Source: Desulfobacterales bacterium (GTDB lineage Bacteria > Desulfobacterota > Desulfobacteria > Desulfobacterales > UBA11574). From it: a stretch of DNA of 12,728 nt. This document shows, in pieces, positions 1-7,901 of this stretch. The notes under the pieces are model-generated. The model was not told the origin of the DNA. It saw nothing but the letters and a program-made list of their open reading frames with translations, and did no database searches. Within the stretch, counting starts at the first letter, position 1. Each line of letters begins with the position of its first letter. The stretch covers positions 1-12,728 of the forward strand of contig JAAXQD010000108.1 of NCBI GenBank assembly GCA_012974475.1, written 5' to 3'. The position numbers were made by a program, and so were the translations under genes.

Positions 1-254
1 ATCCCAACATGTTGATGAAGAAGAAACTGAAAAAGAAATGCAAATATCTCGCATATCCTTACGGACAAACAAACGACCTCATCATTGCTATTTTAAAAAA
101 ACAGGGCTACAGGGCTGCATTCACCGTTGAGCGGGGATCGAATCCATTTTTCGTTGATAAATATCGGATCCATCGCTCAATAATACACGGTAAACATGAT
201 ATTGAAAGTTTTAAAGAGAACTTGTCCGTTTTTCAGAAAAACGAATTGAAATGA
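1..254 (+). CDS. Polysaccharide deacetylase, C-terminal part (5' end outside window)
   Basis: This is the last 80-odd codons of a gene that begins upstream of the window; the frame is open to the left edge. The segment KYLAYPYGQTND followed by the pattern ILKKQGYRAAFTVERGSNPFF matches the end of the NodB-homology domain of carbohydrate esterase family 4, where the AYPYG strand and the following helix close the barrel. Such enzymes remove acetyl groups from N-acetylglucosamine polymers in the envelope or during exopolysaccharide export. The metal-binding D-H-H motifs would lie upstream and cannot be checked. Its TGA stop overlaps the ATG of the following lipoprotein gene (ATGA, 251-254), so the two are probably translated together. 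The residues before the AYPYG strand are lysine-rich. The family call is fairly secure, the exact substrate unknown. Confidence 0.8.
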   Translation, partial: PNMLMKKKLKKKCKYLAYPYGQTNDLIIAILKKQGYRAAFTVERGSNPFFVDKYRIHRSIIHGKHDIESFKENLSVFQKNELK

Positions 255-1567
255 AACATGCCTTAAACCTTTTCTGCCTGATCATTGTTCTGTACTTTGT
301 TGCAGGGTGTGCCGGTCCGCTTAAAGATCTCGTAGACTATAACGACAATTTTTCGAAGAAGACTTCGGACAAAGCCTCTCAAAGCAAAGCGGCCTTCTCA
401 CCTTCTTATTACATGGAAAAAGCAACGGCGTATGAAAAAAACGATGAATTACAAACTGCGCTTTTTTATTTAAAAATTGCCGGCGCATTAAGTCCTGACG
501 ACCGGGATATTGCCGATAAAATATCCGATTTAGAATCGACGGTTGTTCACAAATCCCTCGAGCATCTCCAAAAAGGGGTGAATTTTTTTAAAAATAAACA
601 ATTCAAAGAAGCCCGATATCACTTTCTAACGGTGCTCAGATACGACCCCGACAATAAAGAAGCTCTCGATTATCTGCAAAACAGACTCATCCCTAAAGAA
701 TATATTCCCTATCGAGTGTCGGAAAACGATACCTTAAATTCCATATCCGAAAAATTTTACAAAAACCCGGAAAAAGCTTTTCTGATTGTCTATTTTAATG
801 ATCTCAAACCCGACACAGACCCTTTACCCGGGACCCTTCTCAAACTCCCTATCCTGGAATCAAAGTTTATCCGACCCACCCTAAACATTCCCAAGGAACT
901 GCTAAAGGCAGAAAATTTATTTAAAAAAAGACACTACAAAGCGGTTGCAAGTATCACCGAAAGGATCTTACAGAATGATCCGACGAACCCAACTGCCGTT
1001 GATTTAAAAAATTCCGCCTACTATCAGGTGGGACTGCAGTTAAGCCGGGAAAAAAAGTATGGCGAAGCCATCGACATGTTTAAAAAAATAACACCCGAAT
1101 CTGAAGTCGTTAATAAATCCATTCAAGACGTCATTGAAAAAGAATTGTCAGAAGCGGAAAATTTTTTGAAAGAAAAAAAATATACGGCGGCAATAGCCGT
1201 TGCAGAAAATATTTTGAGCCATGACAAATCGAACAAAACGGCCAGAGATATTATGAATACCGCCGTGTGTCAAAATGGAAAGAGCTTGCTCATTCGCAAA
1301 AAATATGCCGAAGCATTAAACGTGCTTAACAGCGCAGACCCTGGATATGAATGTGTCGGGAAAACCATATCGTCAGTAAAAAATGCAATGAAAAAACAGG
1401 CTGAAATTCACTACCTTCAAGGCGTCAAATATTTTCTCAACGAGGAGTTGCAAAGTGCCATAAAGGAATGGGAAACGACCTTGACCCTGGATCCCGAGCA
1501 TATAAAGGCTAAAAAAGACATTAAAAACGCCAAAAGCTTGTTGGAGAAATTAAAAAAAGTCAAATAA
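251..1567 (+). CDS. TPR-repeat lipoprotein with an internal LysM domain
   Basis: The 438-residue product starts with a lipoprotein signal peptide: hydrophobic residues 5-18 and a lipobox VAGC with the lipidated cysteine at residue 20, followed by Ala, so outer-membrane anchoring is likely. Residues 52-145 and about 215-430 form helical TPR-like repeats; examples are LQTALFYLKIAGALSPDD, FKEARYHFLTVLRYDPDN and LQSAIKEWETTLTLDPEH. Between them, residues 153-200 read YRVSENDTLNSISEKFYKNP and onward to a LPGTLLKLP end, a typical single LysM peptidoglycan-binding domain. Start and SD lie inside the end of the deacetylase gene, with a four-base overlap. The pairing suggests a periplasmic scaffold that ties a carbohydrate-modifying function to peptidoglycan. 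Its precise role is unknown. Domain calls are by eye. Confidence 0.85.
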   Translation: MKHALNLFCLIIVLYFVAGCAGPLKDLVDYNDNFSKKTSDKASQSKAAFSPSYYMEKATAYEKNDELQTALFYLKIAGALSPDDRDIADKISDLESTVVHKSLEHLQKGVNFFKNKQFKEARYHFLTVLRYDPDNKEALDYLQNRLIPKEYIPYRVSENDTLNSISEKFYKNPEKAFLIVYFNDLKPDTDPLPGTLLKLPILESKFIRPTLNIPKELLKAENLFKKRHYKAVASITERILQNDPTNPTAVDLKNSAYYQVGLQLSREKKYGEAIDMFKKITPESEVVNKSIQDVIEKELSEAENFLKEKKYTAAIAVAENILSHDKSNKTARDIMNTAVCQNGKSLLIRKKYAEALNVLNSADPGYECVGKTISSVKNAMKKQAEIHYLQGVKYFLNEELQSAIKEWETTLTLDPEHIKAKKDIKNAKSLLEKLKKVK

Positions 1568-1626
1568 TTTATTGGCCGGCAACGCGCAAAAAAGAGACCC
1601 GGATGCGACACATGACAACATTCTCA

Positions 1627-1790
1627 TACCTAAGTTGAGCAATTTTTAGGGAAGAGATGTGCCGAGATCTTGATGCAGCAGGGTTTGCGAAAACCACAGG
1701 CATACCCATGGATATGTCGAGGATTTTTTGCGAATCCTTGATGCGCAAGAGATCGGTACAGGTCGAGCTAAAAATCGCTCAATTTAGGTA
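1627..1790. repeat. 164-bp imperfect palindrome (foldback / MITE-like element)
   Basis: Bases 1627-1649 and 1768-1790 are inverted copies of 23 bp with two differences; the outer end reads TACCTAA on both strands. The symmetry goes on inward: 1658-1672 pairs with 1746-1760 (12 of 15), GCAGCAGGG at 1675-1683 pairs with CCTTGATGC near 1736-1744 (7 of 9), and the axis falls in the palindrome CCATGG at 1706-1711, exactly midway between the outer ends. No coding frame or transposase is present. Ends in TA would fit a TA target duplication, as in Tc1/IS630-type elements, but this is inference. It lies 9 bases upstream of the Shine-Dalgarno sequence of the SPFH gene. It could instead be a long transcribed hairpin. 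Confidence 0.8.
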
Positions 1791-1812
1791 ATACTAACGG
1801 GAGATTCAATTT

Positions 1813-2943
1813 ATGGGCACCGACAACATTATTTTTTTGGAAAACCTGGAATGGTTCGACAATACCGGCAAGGAACTTGTTCACCGTCTCCCCCAAAAAG
1901 GTTCTGGAGAGATCAAATACGGCGCCCAGATGACGGTCAGGGAAAGCCAGGCCGGTGTATTTTTTTATCAAGGAAAGGCCCTGGATGCATTTGGGCCGGG
2001 CCGGCATACACTCAAAACCGCCAACATTCCAATTTTGACAAAAATCCTCAGCTTGCCCTGGGGACTCACCAGCCCCCTTAGAGCAGAGGTCTATTTTGTA
2101 AATTTAAAGGTGTTTACAAACCTTAAATGGGGCACCCGTGATCCGGTGGCCTTCAAGGATTCCGAGCTGGGCCTGATACGCCTCAGAGCCTTCGGTGTTT
2201 TCAACCTTCAGGTGATGCAGCCGGTTTTATTTATCAACAACCTTGTGGGCACCCAGAGTATGTACACCACCCGGGAAATTGAAGAATATCTGAATCGGGT
2301 CATTGTATCCAGATTCAACGATTACATGGGAGAGACCATCGACTCGATCCTGAACCTTCCGGCCAAGTACGAAGAACTTTCCCAAGGTATGGTCCAGCGT
2401 CTCCAAAAGGATTTCAGCCACTTTGGTCTTGGACTGACCCACCTGTACATCAATGCCATCACGCCGCCACCCGAAGTTCAACAGGCCATTGACGACCGAA
2501 GCCGAATGGGCGTTTTCCAAGATATGAACAAACTGATGCAGATGAAAGCGGCCATGGCTATGGAAAAAGCTTCGGAAGCGGACGGTGCTGCCGGTCCGGG
2601 GATGGGTATGGGTCTCGGACTGATGATGCCGGCCATGTTTTCTCAGTACTTTGCCGGCGCGCAACCTGAGCCTCGAAAATCCGATATCCGACACGACGTT
2701 TCATGCCCGGATTGCCGCCATTCGATCCCCCCGGAAGCTAAGTTCTGCCCGTTCTGCGGTCATCAGCAACTGGTTTTCAGACAATGCACAAAATGCAGCA
2801 AAAATCTTACACCCAACGCGAAGTTCTGTTCCCGCTGTGGTCATCCTGTGGAAGAAAAGCCTAAACCCAAGATTTGTTCAAAATGTGACAGCGAAAATTT
2901 AACTGAATCCACCTTCTGTAATCAGTGTGGAGAGTTGCTTTAA
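1813..2943 (+). CDS. SPFH-domain protein with three C-terminal zinc ribbons (YdjI-like)
   Basis: The first ~245 of 376 residues resemble bacterial SPFH proteins once named 'virion core protein' (B. subtilis YdjI type): an opening IIFLENLEWFD, then VRESQAGVFFYQGKALDAFGPG, the LKWGTRDPVAFKD strand and a helical stretch ending YINAITPPPEVQQAIDDRSR. A glycine/methionine-rich linker follows (about 258-282), then three zinc ribbons with cysteine pairs at 298/301-312/315, 325/328-339/342 and 355/358-369/372. Members of this type assemble on membranes and YdjI recruits PspA in Bacillus; that function is not shown here. There is no signal peptide or clear N-terminal transmembrane helix. GGGAG at 1799-1803, nine bases upstream, supports the ATG. 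The next gene, 56 bases on, also carries zinc ribbons, so the two probably form an operon. Confidence 0.85.
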   Translation: MGTDNIIFLENLEWFDNTGKELVHRLPQKGSGEIKYGAQMTVRESQAGVFFYQGKALDAFGPGRHTLKTANIPILTKILSLPWGLTSPLRAEVYFVNLKVFTNLKWGTRDPVAFKDSELGLIRLRAFGVFNLQVMQPVLFINNLVGTQSMYTTREIEEYLNRVIVSRFNDYMGETIDSILNLPAKYEELSQGMVQRLQKDFSHFGLGLTHLYINAITPPPEVQQAIDDRSRMGVFQDMNKLMQMKAAMAMEKASEADGAAGPGMGMGLGLMMPAMFSQYFAGAQPEPRKSDIRHDVSCPDCRHSIPPEAKFCPFCGHQQLVFRQCTKCSKNLTPNAKFCSRCGHPVEEKPKPKICSKCDSENLTESTFCNQCGELL

Positions 2944-2999
2944 GGTGCCGATCAATTCCATCTTCAAAACTTTGATAATGATACGGTTTTTTAAAATAA

Positions 3000-4229
3000 A
3001 TGCCTCGACTACGCATTGAATACCAGTGCCCTCAGTGCGGGGCGCCGGCGGTCCTGGAAGAAACAGACCGGCTTTTTGCTTGCGAATACTGCCGGGTACG
3101 ATCATACCTGCTTCCTAAAGATGTTTTTCGCTATATGCTCCCCAGCTCCGCTCCGGAAAATAAGCGCCTGGTGTTCTTCCCGTATTGGCGGTTTAAAGGA
3201 ATGCTTTTTTCTTGTGTGGAAAGCGGCATAAAACACAGATTTATAGATGTTAGCCATCAGGCGGTAGAGTCCCCTTATTTCCCTATCTCCGTTGGGTTGC
3301 GCAGTCAGGCCTTGAGGCTCAGTTTCGTTACACCGGAAACTCCGGGTTATTTCTTGAAGCCGACCCTGCCGTTTAAAAACATGGTGGAGAATTTTTCCCA
3401 GCGATTCAGCAGATCATTGCCAGAGCCTGTTTTTCATCAATCCCATATCGGTGAAACAATCAGCATCATCTATTCTCCTTTTTATGCAAACGACAAAATC
3501 TACGATGCGATCTTAAACAGGCCGGTTGGCGCTATGCTCCCGGCTGATTTTGATACAATGCTTCTTCCAGGGGGGCGTCCGGACTGGCGCATTCAATTTG
3601 CGCCGGCCCTTTGCCCCGCCTGCGGATGGGATTTGCACGGCCAACGCAACACTTTGGTGCTGACCTGTAAAAACTGCAATTCGGCGTGGAGACCGGCCGG
3701 GAACAGACTTAAAAGTTTGAAATTTGCATTCATCCCGGCAAAAGAAGAAAAGGTTCTTTATCTGCCTTTCTGGCGTATGAAAGCGGATATTTCCGGAATA
3801 GAACTCCATACATATGCAGATCTGGTAAAGATCGCCAATCTGCCGAAAGCGGTTCAGAAAGACTGGCATCATATTGAATTCCATTTCTGGTCTCTGGGAT
3901 TTAAGGTTAGACCCCAGGTTTTTTTGCGCCTTTCGCGTAATTTAACCCTATCGCAGTATCACGACAAACTGGTCAGAAAACTCCCGGACGGCCCACTTTA
4001 TCCGGTAACGTTACCGGTCGAGGAAGCCATTCAAAGCCTTAGCATCAGCCTCGCCAATTTCGCAAAACCCCAGAAAGAGGTTGTGCACAACCTCCGTGAT
4101 TTGGCAATTAGACCCAAAAGTTACTTGCTGGTTTACATACCGTTCATGGAGAAACATCATGAATACATCCAACCTGAACTGAATTTAACCCTAAATAAAA
4201 ATCAACTTGCATTGGCCGCAAATCTTTAA
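3000..4229 (+). CDS. Double zinc-ribbon protein with internal duplication, partner of the SPFH protein
   Basis: This 409-residue product is not one I can name. It has two four-cysteine zinc ribbons: C10/C13/C28/C31 and C205/C208/C223/C226. Every cysteine is offset by exactly 195 residues between the two, and so is the motif PYWRFK (61-66) against PFWRMK (256-261). A weaker YxPF motif recurs at 158-161 and 379-382, ending each half. The protein is therefore two tandem copies of one ribbon-plus-beta module. No signal peptide or membrane helix is evident. A stop codon directly precedes the ATG in frame, which fixes the earliest possible start; the Shine-Dalgarno is weak, fitting coupling to the SPFH gene. 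The second ribbon ends in CKNC, as in bacterial TFIIB-type ribbons. It may act with the SPFH protein at the membrane; this is inference. Confidence 0.75.
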   Translation: MPRLRIEYQCPQCGAPAVLEETDRLFACEYCRVRSYLLPKDVFRYMLPSSAPENKRLVFFPYWRFKGMLFSCVESGIKHRFIDVSHQAVESPYFPISVGLRSQALRLSFVTPETPGYFLKPTLPFKNMVENFSQRFSRSLPEPVFHQSHIGETISIIYSPFYANDKIYDAILNRPVGAMLPADFDTMLLPGGRPDWRIQFAPALCPACGWDLHGQRNTLVLTCKNCNSAWRPAGNRLKSLKFAFIPAKEEKVLYLPFWRMKADISGIELHTYADLVKIANLPKAVQKDWHHIEFHFWSLGFKVRPQVFLRLSRNLTLSQYHDKLVRKLPDGPLYPVTLPVEEAIQSLSISLANFAKPQKEVVHNLRDLAIRPKSYLLVYIPFMEKHHEYIQPELNLTLNKNQLALAANL

Positions 4230-4256
4230 TGTCTATCGTCATTGACATCGCTTTTC

Positions 4257-5462
4257 TCATCTCAGCTCAAGTTCATAACCGGCCGCATTCAACCGGCCGG
4301 CGATTTCATCAACATGCCCCGGACCCCTCGTTTCAAGCTCCAAGTCGACCCGTATGTCATAAATCGGCAACCCCCTTATATTCCGATCATGGTAGACATG
4401 AAGAACATTTGCTTTTAGATCCGATATCAACGCCAGCAATTTTGCCAATGTGCCGGGGGTGTCGTCGAGGCGCACCCTAAAGCGCATTATCCGACCGTTT
4501 TTTAACAAACCCTGGCCGAGCATTCGACCCAACAGCGAGCTGTCCACATTGCCGCCGCTGATCAAAAGAACGACCCGACTTCCCGGGGGGACACTGACCG
4601 ATCCATTCAATAGAGCGCCCAGAGAAACCGCACCCGCACCTTCCGCAAGAATCTTTTTTCTTTCAAGAAGCAACAGGATGGCCGCTGCAATATGATCTTC
4701 TTCCACCAAAACCACATCATCCACAAAGTTTCGGATGATATGGAAATTGAGTTCGCCCACCTGTTTAACGCTGATGCCGTCTGCAATGGACTGTTTAGAT
4801 TCGACCCGGGTGATTTTCCCTTTTCGATACGATTCATAGGCTGAAGGGCATGCAGCAGATTGAACCCCGATGATATTTACTTGGGGCCGAATCGTCTTTG
4901 CTGCCAAGGCGACACCTGAAATGAGACCGCCTCCGCCGATGGGTACCAGAATCGAGTCCACTTCTTTTAGATCTTCCAAGATTTCCAGTGCCACGGTCCC
5001 CTGCCCTGCGATAATATCCGGATCATCGAAGGGATGGATAAAGGTCTTGTCTTCCCCTGCGATTTCCTCGGCTTTTTTAAGGCTTTCTCCTAAACTCTGG
5101 CCGGCGATGACCACCTTTCCCCCATAGCCGCGTGTGGCTTCCTGCTTGCTGATTGAAGCCCATTCTGGCATTACGATGGTCGACGGTACATGCGCTTGCT
5201 TGGCTGCCAGCGCCACCCCCTGGGCGTGATTTCCCGCAGATGCCGCCACAACGCCGCCGGAAGCGATTTTATCGTGGTGCCTCAATATACTGTGGGTGGC
5301 TCCCCTGATTTTGAACGAACCTGTTTTTTGGAGGTTTTCCAATTTTAAGTAAATTTCTCCACCGAACATTTTACTCAAAGAAGGTGAAGAAACCAATGGC
5401 GTTCTGATGACCTTCCCTTTTATCAATTTTGCGGCTTCTTGAACGCTTTCGATGGAAATCAA
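4257..5462 (-). CDS. ilvA: Threonine ammonia-lyase (threonine dehydratase) with ACT domain
   Basis: The product (401 residues) is a fold-type II PLP enzyme that deaminates L-threonine to 2-oxobutanoate, the entry to isoleucine synthesis or to threonine breakdown. Visible motifs are SFKIRGA with the PLP lysine at 51, SAGNHAQG at 75-82 and the phosphate-binding GGGGLISG at 176-183. Residues ~327-401 (RIMRFRVRLDDTPGTLAKLL onward) form one ACT domain, usually the site of allosteric control. Length and the single ACT domain match the ~400-residue class rather than the ~500-residue E. coli IlvA; tdcB would be an alternative symbol. Translation starts at TTG, with GAAAGGA seven bases before it; no nearby ATG fits as well. 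It converges on the zinc-ribbon gene with a 27-base gap and no clear terminator. Confidence 0.93.
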   Translation of the reverse strand: MISIESVQEAAKLIKGKVIRTPLVSSPSLSKMFGGEIYLKLENLQKTGSFKIRGATHSILRHHDKIASGGVVAASAGNHAQGVALAAKQAHVPSTIVMPEWASISKQEATRGYGGKVVIAGQSLGESLKKAEEIAGEDKTFIHPFDDPDIIAGQGTVALEILEDLKEVDSILVPIGGGGLISGVALAAKTIRPQVNIIGVQSAACPSAYESYRKGKITRVESKQSIADGISVKQVGELNFHIIRNFVDDVVLVEEDHIAAAILLLLERKKILAEGAGAVSLGALLNGSVSVPPGSRVVLLISGGNVDSSLLGRMLGQGLLKNGRIMRFRVRLDDTPGTLAKLLALISDLKANVLHVYHDRNIRGLPIYDIRVDLELETRGPGHVDEIAGRLNAAGYELELR

Positions 5463-5469
5463 TTTTCGA

Positions 5470-5476
5470 TCCTTTC
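5470..5476 (-). promoter_or_regulatory. Shine-Dalgarno deciding a TTG start (threonine ammonia-lyase)
   Basis: On the minus strand GAAAGGA lies seven bases before the TTG at 5462-5460. The first residues from this TTG (MISIESVQEAAKLIKGK) match the usual N-terminus of the family, so the TTG is taken as the real start. Confidence 0.7.
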
Positions 5477-5500
5477 TTTAATTTATGAATTTCCTTGGGT

Positions 5501-5512
5501 AATTGAGCGATT
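5501..5512. repeat. 12-bp match to the end of the 1627-1790 palindrome
   Basis: AATTGAGCGATT is identical to the core of the right-hand terminal repeat at 1768-1790 read on the minus strand. Outside these 12 bases the similarity fades quickly. It may be a degenerate remnant of one end of the same element, or chance. It lies in the divergent intergenic region upstream of threonine ammonia-lyase. Confidence 0.35.
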
Positions 5513-5518
5513 AAGTAT

Positions 5519-5547
5519 TTGACGAAAAACAAAGTTTATTCTATTTA
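5519..5547 (+). promoter_or_regulatory. Possible sigma-70 promoter for the phosphodiesterase gene
   Basis: TTGACG (5519-5524) matches the -35 consensus at five of six positions. Seventeen bases later comes TATTTA (5542-5547), a poor -10. A better-matching TCTATT lies at a 15-base spacing. The region is AT-rich and points toward the gene at 5640. The -35 is convincing, the -10 uncertain. Confidence 0.35.
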
Positions 5548-5626
5548 GTTGGATGTATTCAATAAATATTTTTGCGCGTTAAAAGAAATTGTCGCATCCA
5601 GACAATCTTCTTTCGTACGTTTTTTC

Positions 5627-5631
5627 AAGGA
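5627..5631 (+). promoter_or_regulatory. Shine-Dalgarno deciding the phosphodiesterase start
   Basis: AAGGA lies eight bases before the ATG at 5640. A TTG at 5589 and an ATG at 5631 are in the same frame, but neither has a well-placed ribosome-binding sequence. This favours the shorter product. Confidence 0.65.
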
Positions 5632-5639
5632 TGCAAAAC

Positions 5640-6458
5640 ATGGGTGACTGGACGCAACACATGGATATCCCCATCTGGTTTGAAAAACGTTTGCTTCAGA
5701 GTATCGATCTTTTTTATGCAAAATGGCCCCAGCAGCAGCCCCATAAAGACAGGCTGAAACAGTGCACCATCATTTCACATCGGGGAGAACATGATAATAT
5801 TGATATTTTTGAGAATACATTGTCCGCCTTTGACCGTGCGAAAGACGCTGGTGTTGGGGGAATAGAGTTTGATATACGCTGGACCAAAGATTTACATCCT
5901 GTTGTCTTCCACGACACCCATCTTCAAAGGGTTTTTGGGTCCGAGGTTGAACTCAACCAGGCAACCCTGGATCAGTTAAAAACCCACTGTAGATTAATTC
6001 CTTCTCTTGAAGAAGTGATTCAAAAATACGGAAAAAAATTGCATTTGATGGTCGAAATCAAAAAAGAAGTATATCCTGATCCATTCTATCAGAACATGGT
6101 TCTAAAAGATCTTTTTCGCGGACTGTCCCCTCAAAAAGATTTTCACTTCCTTTCTCTGCATCCTGAAATGTTCCAACCCATCGACTTTGTATCGACATCG
6201 GCATTTCTTCCGAGTGCTCGTTTTAATATAAAGGCCTTAAGTCAACTGGCGCTAAATAAAGACTATGGTGGAATTGCCGGCCATTATCTTATTCTAACAA
6301 ATGGAATTTCAAGAAAACATCATATGAACGGACAAAGTATCGGCACCGGATATATTTGTTCTAAAAACTGTTTAATCCGTGAACTCAACAGGGGCGTAAA
6401 ATGGATTTTTTCCAACAATGCGGTGGAACTTCAGGGAATCTTAAATTCACTTCTGTAA
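5640..6458 (+). CDS. Glycerophosphodiester phosphodiesterase family protein
   Basis: The 272-residue product carries the N-terminal catalytic half of the GDPD TIM barrel: HRG at 47-49, FENT at 57-60, IEFDIRWTKD at 75-84 and VVFHD at 88-92. These supply the expected His47, Arg48, Glu76, Asp78 and His91. MVEIKKE further on matches the conserved E-x-K strand. Enzymes of this family hydrolyse glycerophosphodiesters to glycerol 3-phosphate and an alcohol. No signal peptide is present, so a cytoplasmic location is likely. The stretch of ~40 residues before HRG is longer than usual, and the second half is divergent, so the substrate may differ from GlpQ/UgpQ. The start was chosen by the AAGGA at 5627-5631; a TTG start at 5589 would add 17 residues. 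Its stop lies two bases from that of the converging transporter gene. Confidence 0.8.
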   Translation: MGDWTQHMDIPIWFEKRLLQSIDLFYAKWPQQQPHKDRLKQCTIISHRGEHDNIDIFENTLSAFDRAKDAGVGGIEFDIRWTKDLHPVVFHDTHLQRVFGSEVELNQATLDQLKTHCRLIPSLEEVIQKYGKKLHLMVEIKKEVYPDPFYQNMVLKDLFRGLSPQKDFHFLSLHPEMFQPIDFVSTSAFLPSARFNIKALSQLALNKDYGGIAGHYLILTNGISRKHHMNGQSIGTGYICSKNCLIRELNRGVKWIFSNNAVELQGILNSLL

Positions 6459-6460
6459 TA

Positions 6461-7816
6461 TTAGACTTCTGACAAACGGATCGCTTCTGCTTTTCCTCTT
6501 TCCTCATCGACCAAAGAAAAAAGGATCGCGCCGACAATAAAAAGAAGCGCGATGGAAGCTATCCCAGAGCGAGAAGCCAGCTGTCCGACATGTATCACCT
6601 GCTCAGGAGTGGGCGACGTCGGCATCAAAACCCAACGCACCATCAGTCCAACAGAACCCATCAGAACGGGCCCCAGAATGGCCGCAAATTTCCCCAGCAT
6701 ATTGTAAAACCCATAGAACTCAGCAGCCCTTTCTTTGGGTATCAGCCTTGAATAGTAAGACCGGCTCAGGGCCTGAATGCCGCCTTGAACCATACCGATG
6801 ATAACGGCCAGAATGTAAAATTCCTGTTTGTTGGTCATCATTGTTCCCCACAGTGTAACGAAAAGATATATACCGATGGCTATGTAAATGGATTTACGTA
6901 CGCTCCATCGTTGCCCTAACTTTCCGAAAACAATTGCAGAAGGGAACCCGACAAACTGCGTGATTAAAAGCGCAAAAATTAAATCGTTTGAATTAAATCC
7001 AAGGGACATCCCATAATCGACTGCCATCCGAATAATGGTATCTACGCCGTCAATGTAAAACCAATAAGCTGTTAAAAAAAGAACCACCGTCTTCATATGG
7101 CGGATCTTTTTAAATGTACCGGCCAACTGTCGAAAACCGTCGACGATCAATCCGACGCCTCTTAACGGAGTCGCGGATCTGGGTTCTTCAGGGATCCAGA
7201 TCATGGTAAAAATGGTAAACAACCCCCACCATAACGCCACTGAAAGAAAGGCATACCTGACCGCTGTCTCCGCATCTGAAAAACCAAATTTTTCCGGCAT
7301 CAGTGCCATTAGAACGTTTAACAGGAAAAGTAGTCCGCCGCCAAGGTATCCCATGGAATACCCCAACCCGGATATATAATCTATATTCTCTTTATCCGAG
7401 ATACTCGGTAGAAGTGAATCGTAGAATATATTGGCACCGGAGAATCCGATAACCCCCATGACATATAAAAAAACAGCCCATACCCAATCACCTTTTTGAA
7501 CCATAAACAAACCGGCGGTCATCAGTACCCCTAAGTATGCAAAAAAGATTAGGAATTTTTTTCTCACCGAACCTCTGTCGGCAATCGCACCCAGGATAGG
7601 GGCCATGAGCGCCACCAATATGCTTGCGATGGAATTCCCGAATCCAAGCTGTGCAGTACTTATATTGACATTGGCACCATAGCTCCAGTATTGTTTAAAG
7701 AAAACCGGGAAAAATCCCGCCATCACAGTCGTGGCGAACGCAGAATTTGCCCAGTCATACATGAGCCAACCCCAAACAGCCTTCTTATCTTCATTCATAC
7801 ATCCATCCCCATTCAT
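6461..7816 (-). CDS. MFS transporter, UMF1 / Atg22-like family
   Basis: The 451-residue product has about twelve hydrophobic helices. The start WGWLMYDWANSAFATTVMAG and the later ALSRSYYSRLIPKERAAEFY, followed by a GFYNMLGKF segment, are hallmarks of the UMF1 family (Atg22-like), distant relatives of the fungal vacuolar amino-acid effluxer Atg22. Bacterial members are inner-membrane permeases of unproven substrate. An alternative ATG at 7798-7796 (MNEDKKAVWG) has GGGGA at a good distance, so the first six residues are uncertain. The gene faces away from the LysR gene at 8020; such divergent pairs often mean that the LysR protein controls the transporter, but here this is inference. It ends two bases from the converging phosphodiesterase gene. 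Confidence 0.88.
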   Translation of the reverse strand: MNGDGCMNEDKKAVWGWLMYDWANSAFATTVMAGFFPVFFKQYWSYGANVNISTAQLGFGNSIASILVALMAPILGAIADRGSVRKKFLIFFAYLGVLMTAGLFMVQKGDWVWAVFLYVMGVIGFSGANIFYDSLLPSISDKENIDYISGLGYSMGYLGGGLLFLLNVLMALMPEKFGFSDAETAVRYAFLSVALWWGLFTIFTMIWIPEEPRSATPLRGVGLIVDGFRQLAGTFKKIRHMKTVVLFLTAYWFYIDGVDTIIRMAVDYGMSLGFNSNDLIFALLITQFVGFPSAIVFGKLGQRWSVRKSIYIAIGIYLFVTLWGTMMTNKQEFYILAVIIGMVQGGIQALSRSYYSRLIPKERAAEFYGFYNMLGKFAAILGPVLMGSVGLMVRWVLMPTSPTPEQVIHVGQLASRSGIASIALLFIVGAILFSLVDEERGKAEAIRLSEV

Positions 7817-7876
7817 CCATACCCTCGGATTAAATTTTGATCTGAATATACATCAAAAACCATCGAATCTTCAATG

Positions 7877-7901
7877 AATCATTCTTATATTGATTTAATC
7901 A
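7877..7901. promoter_or_regulatory. Candidate LysR operator between the divergent genes
   Basis: The 203-bp intergenic region 7817-8019 separates the transporter and LysR genes and must hold both promoters. It contains AATCA (7877-7881), TGATT (7891-7895) and AATCA (7897-7901). The first two form an inverted repeat with nine bases between; the last two form the perfect 11-bp palindrome TGATTTAATCA. LysR proteins bind dyads with spaced half-sites, often T-N11-A. This fits loosely, and the region is AT-rich, so chance is possible. No confident -10/-35 pair was found. Confidence 0.35.

Noticed and set aside
4229..5127. Plus-strand open frames across the threonine ammonia-lyase gene
   Set aside because: They are antisense to a clearly conserved gene and have the composition of reverse-complement coding sequence, without recognisable motifs.
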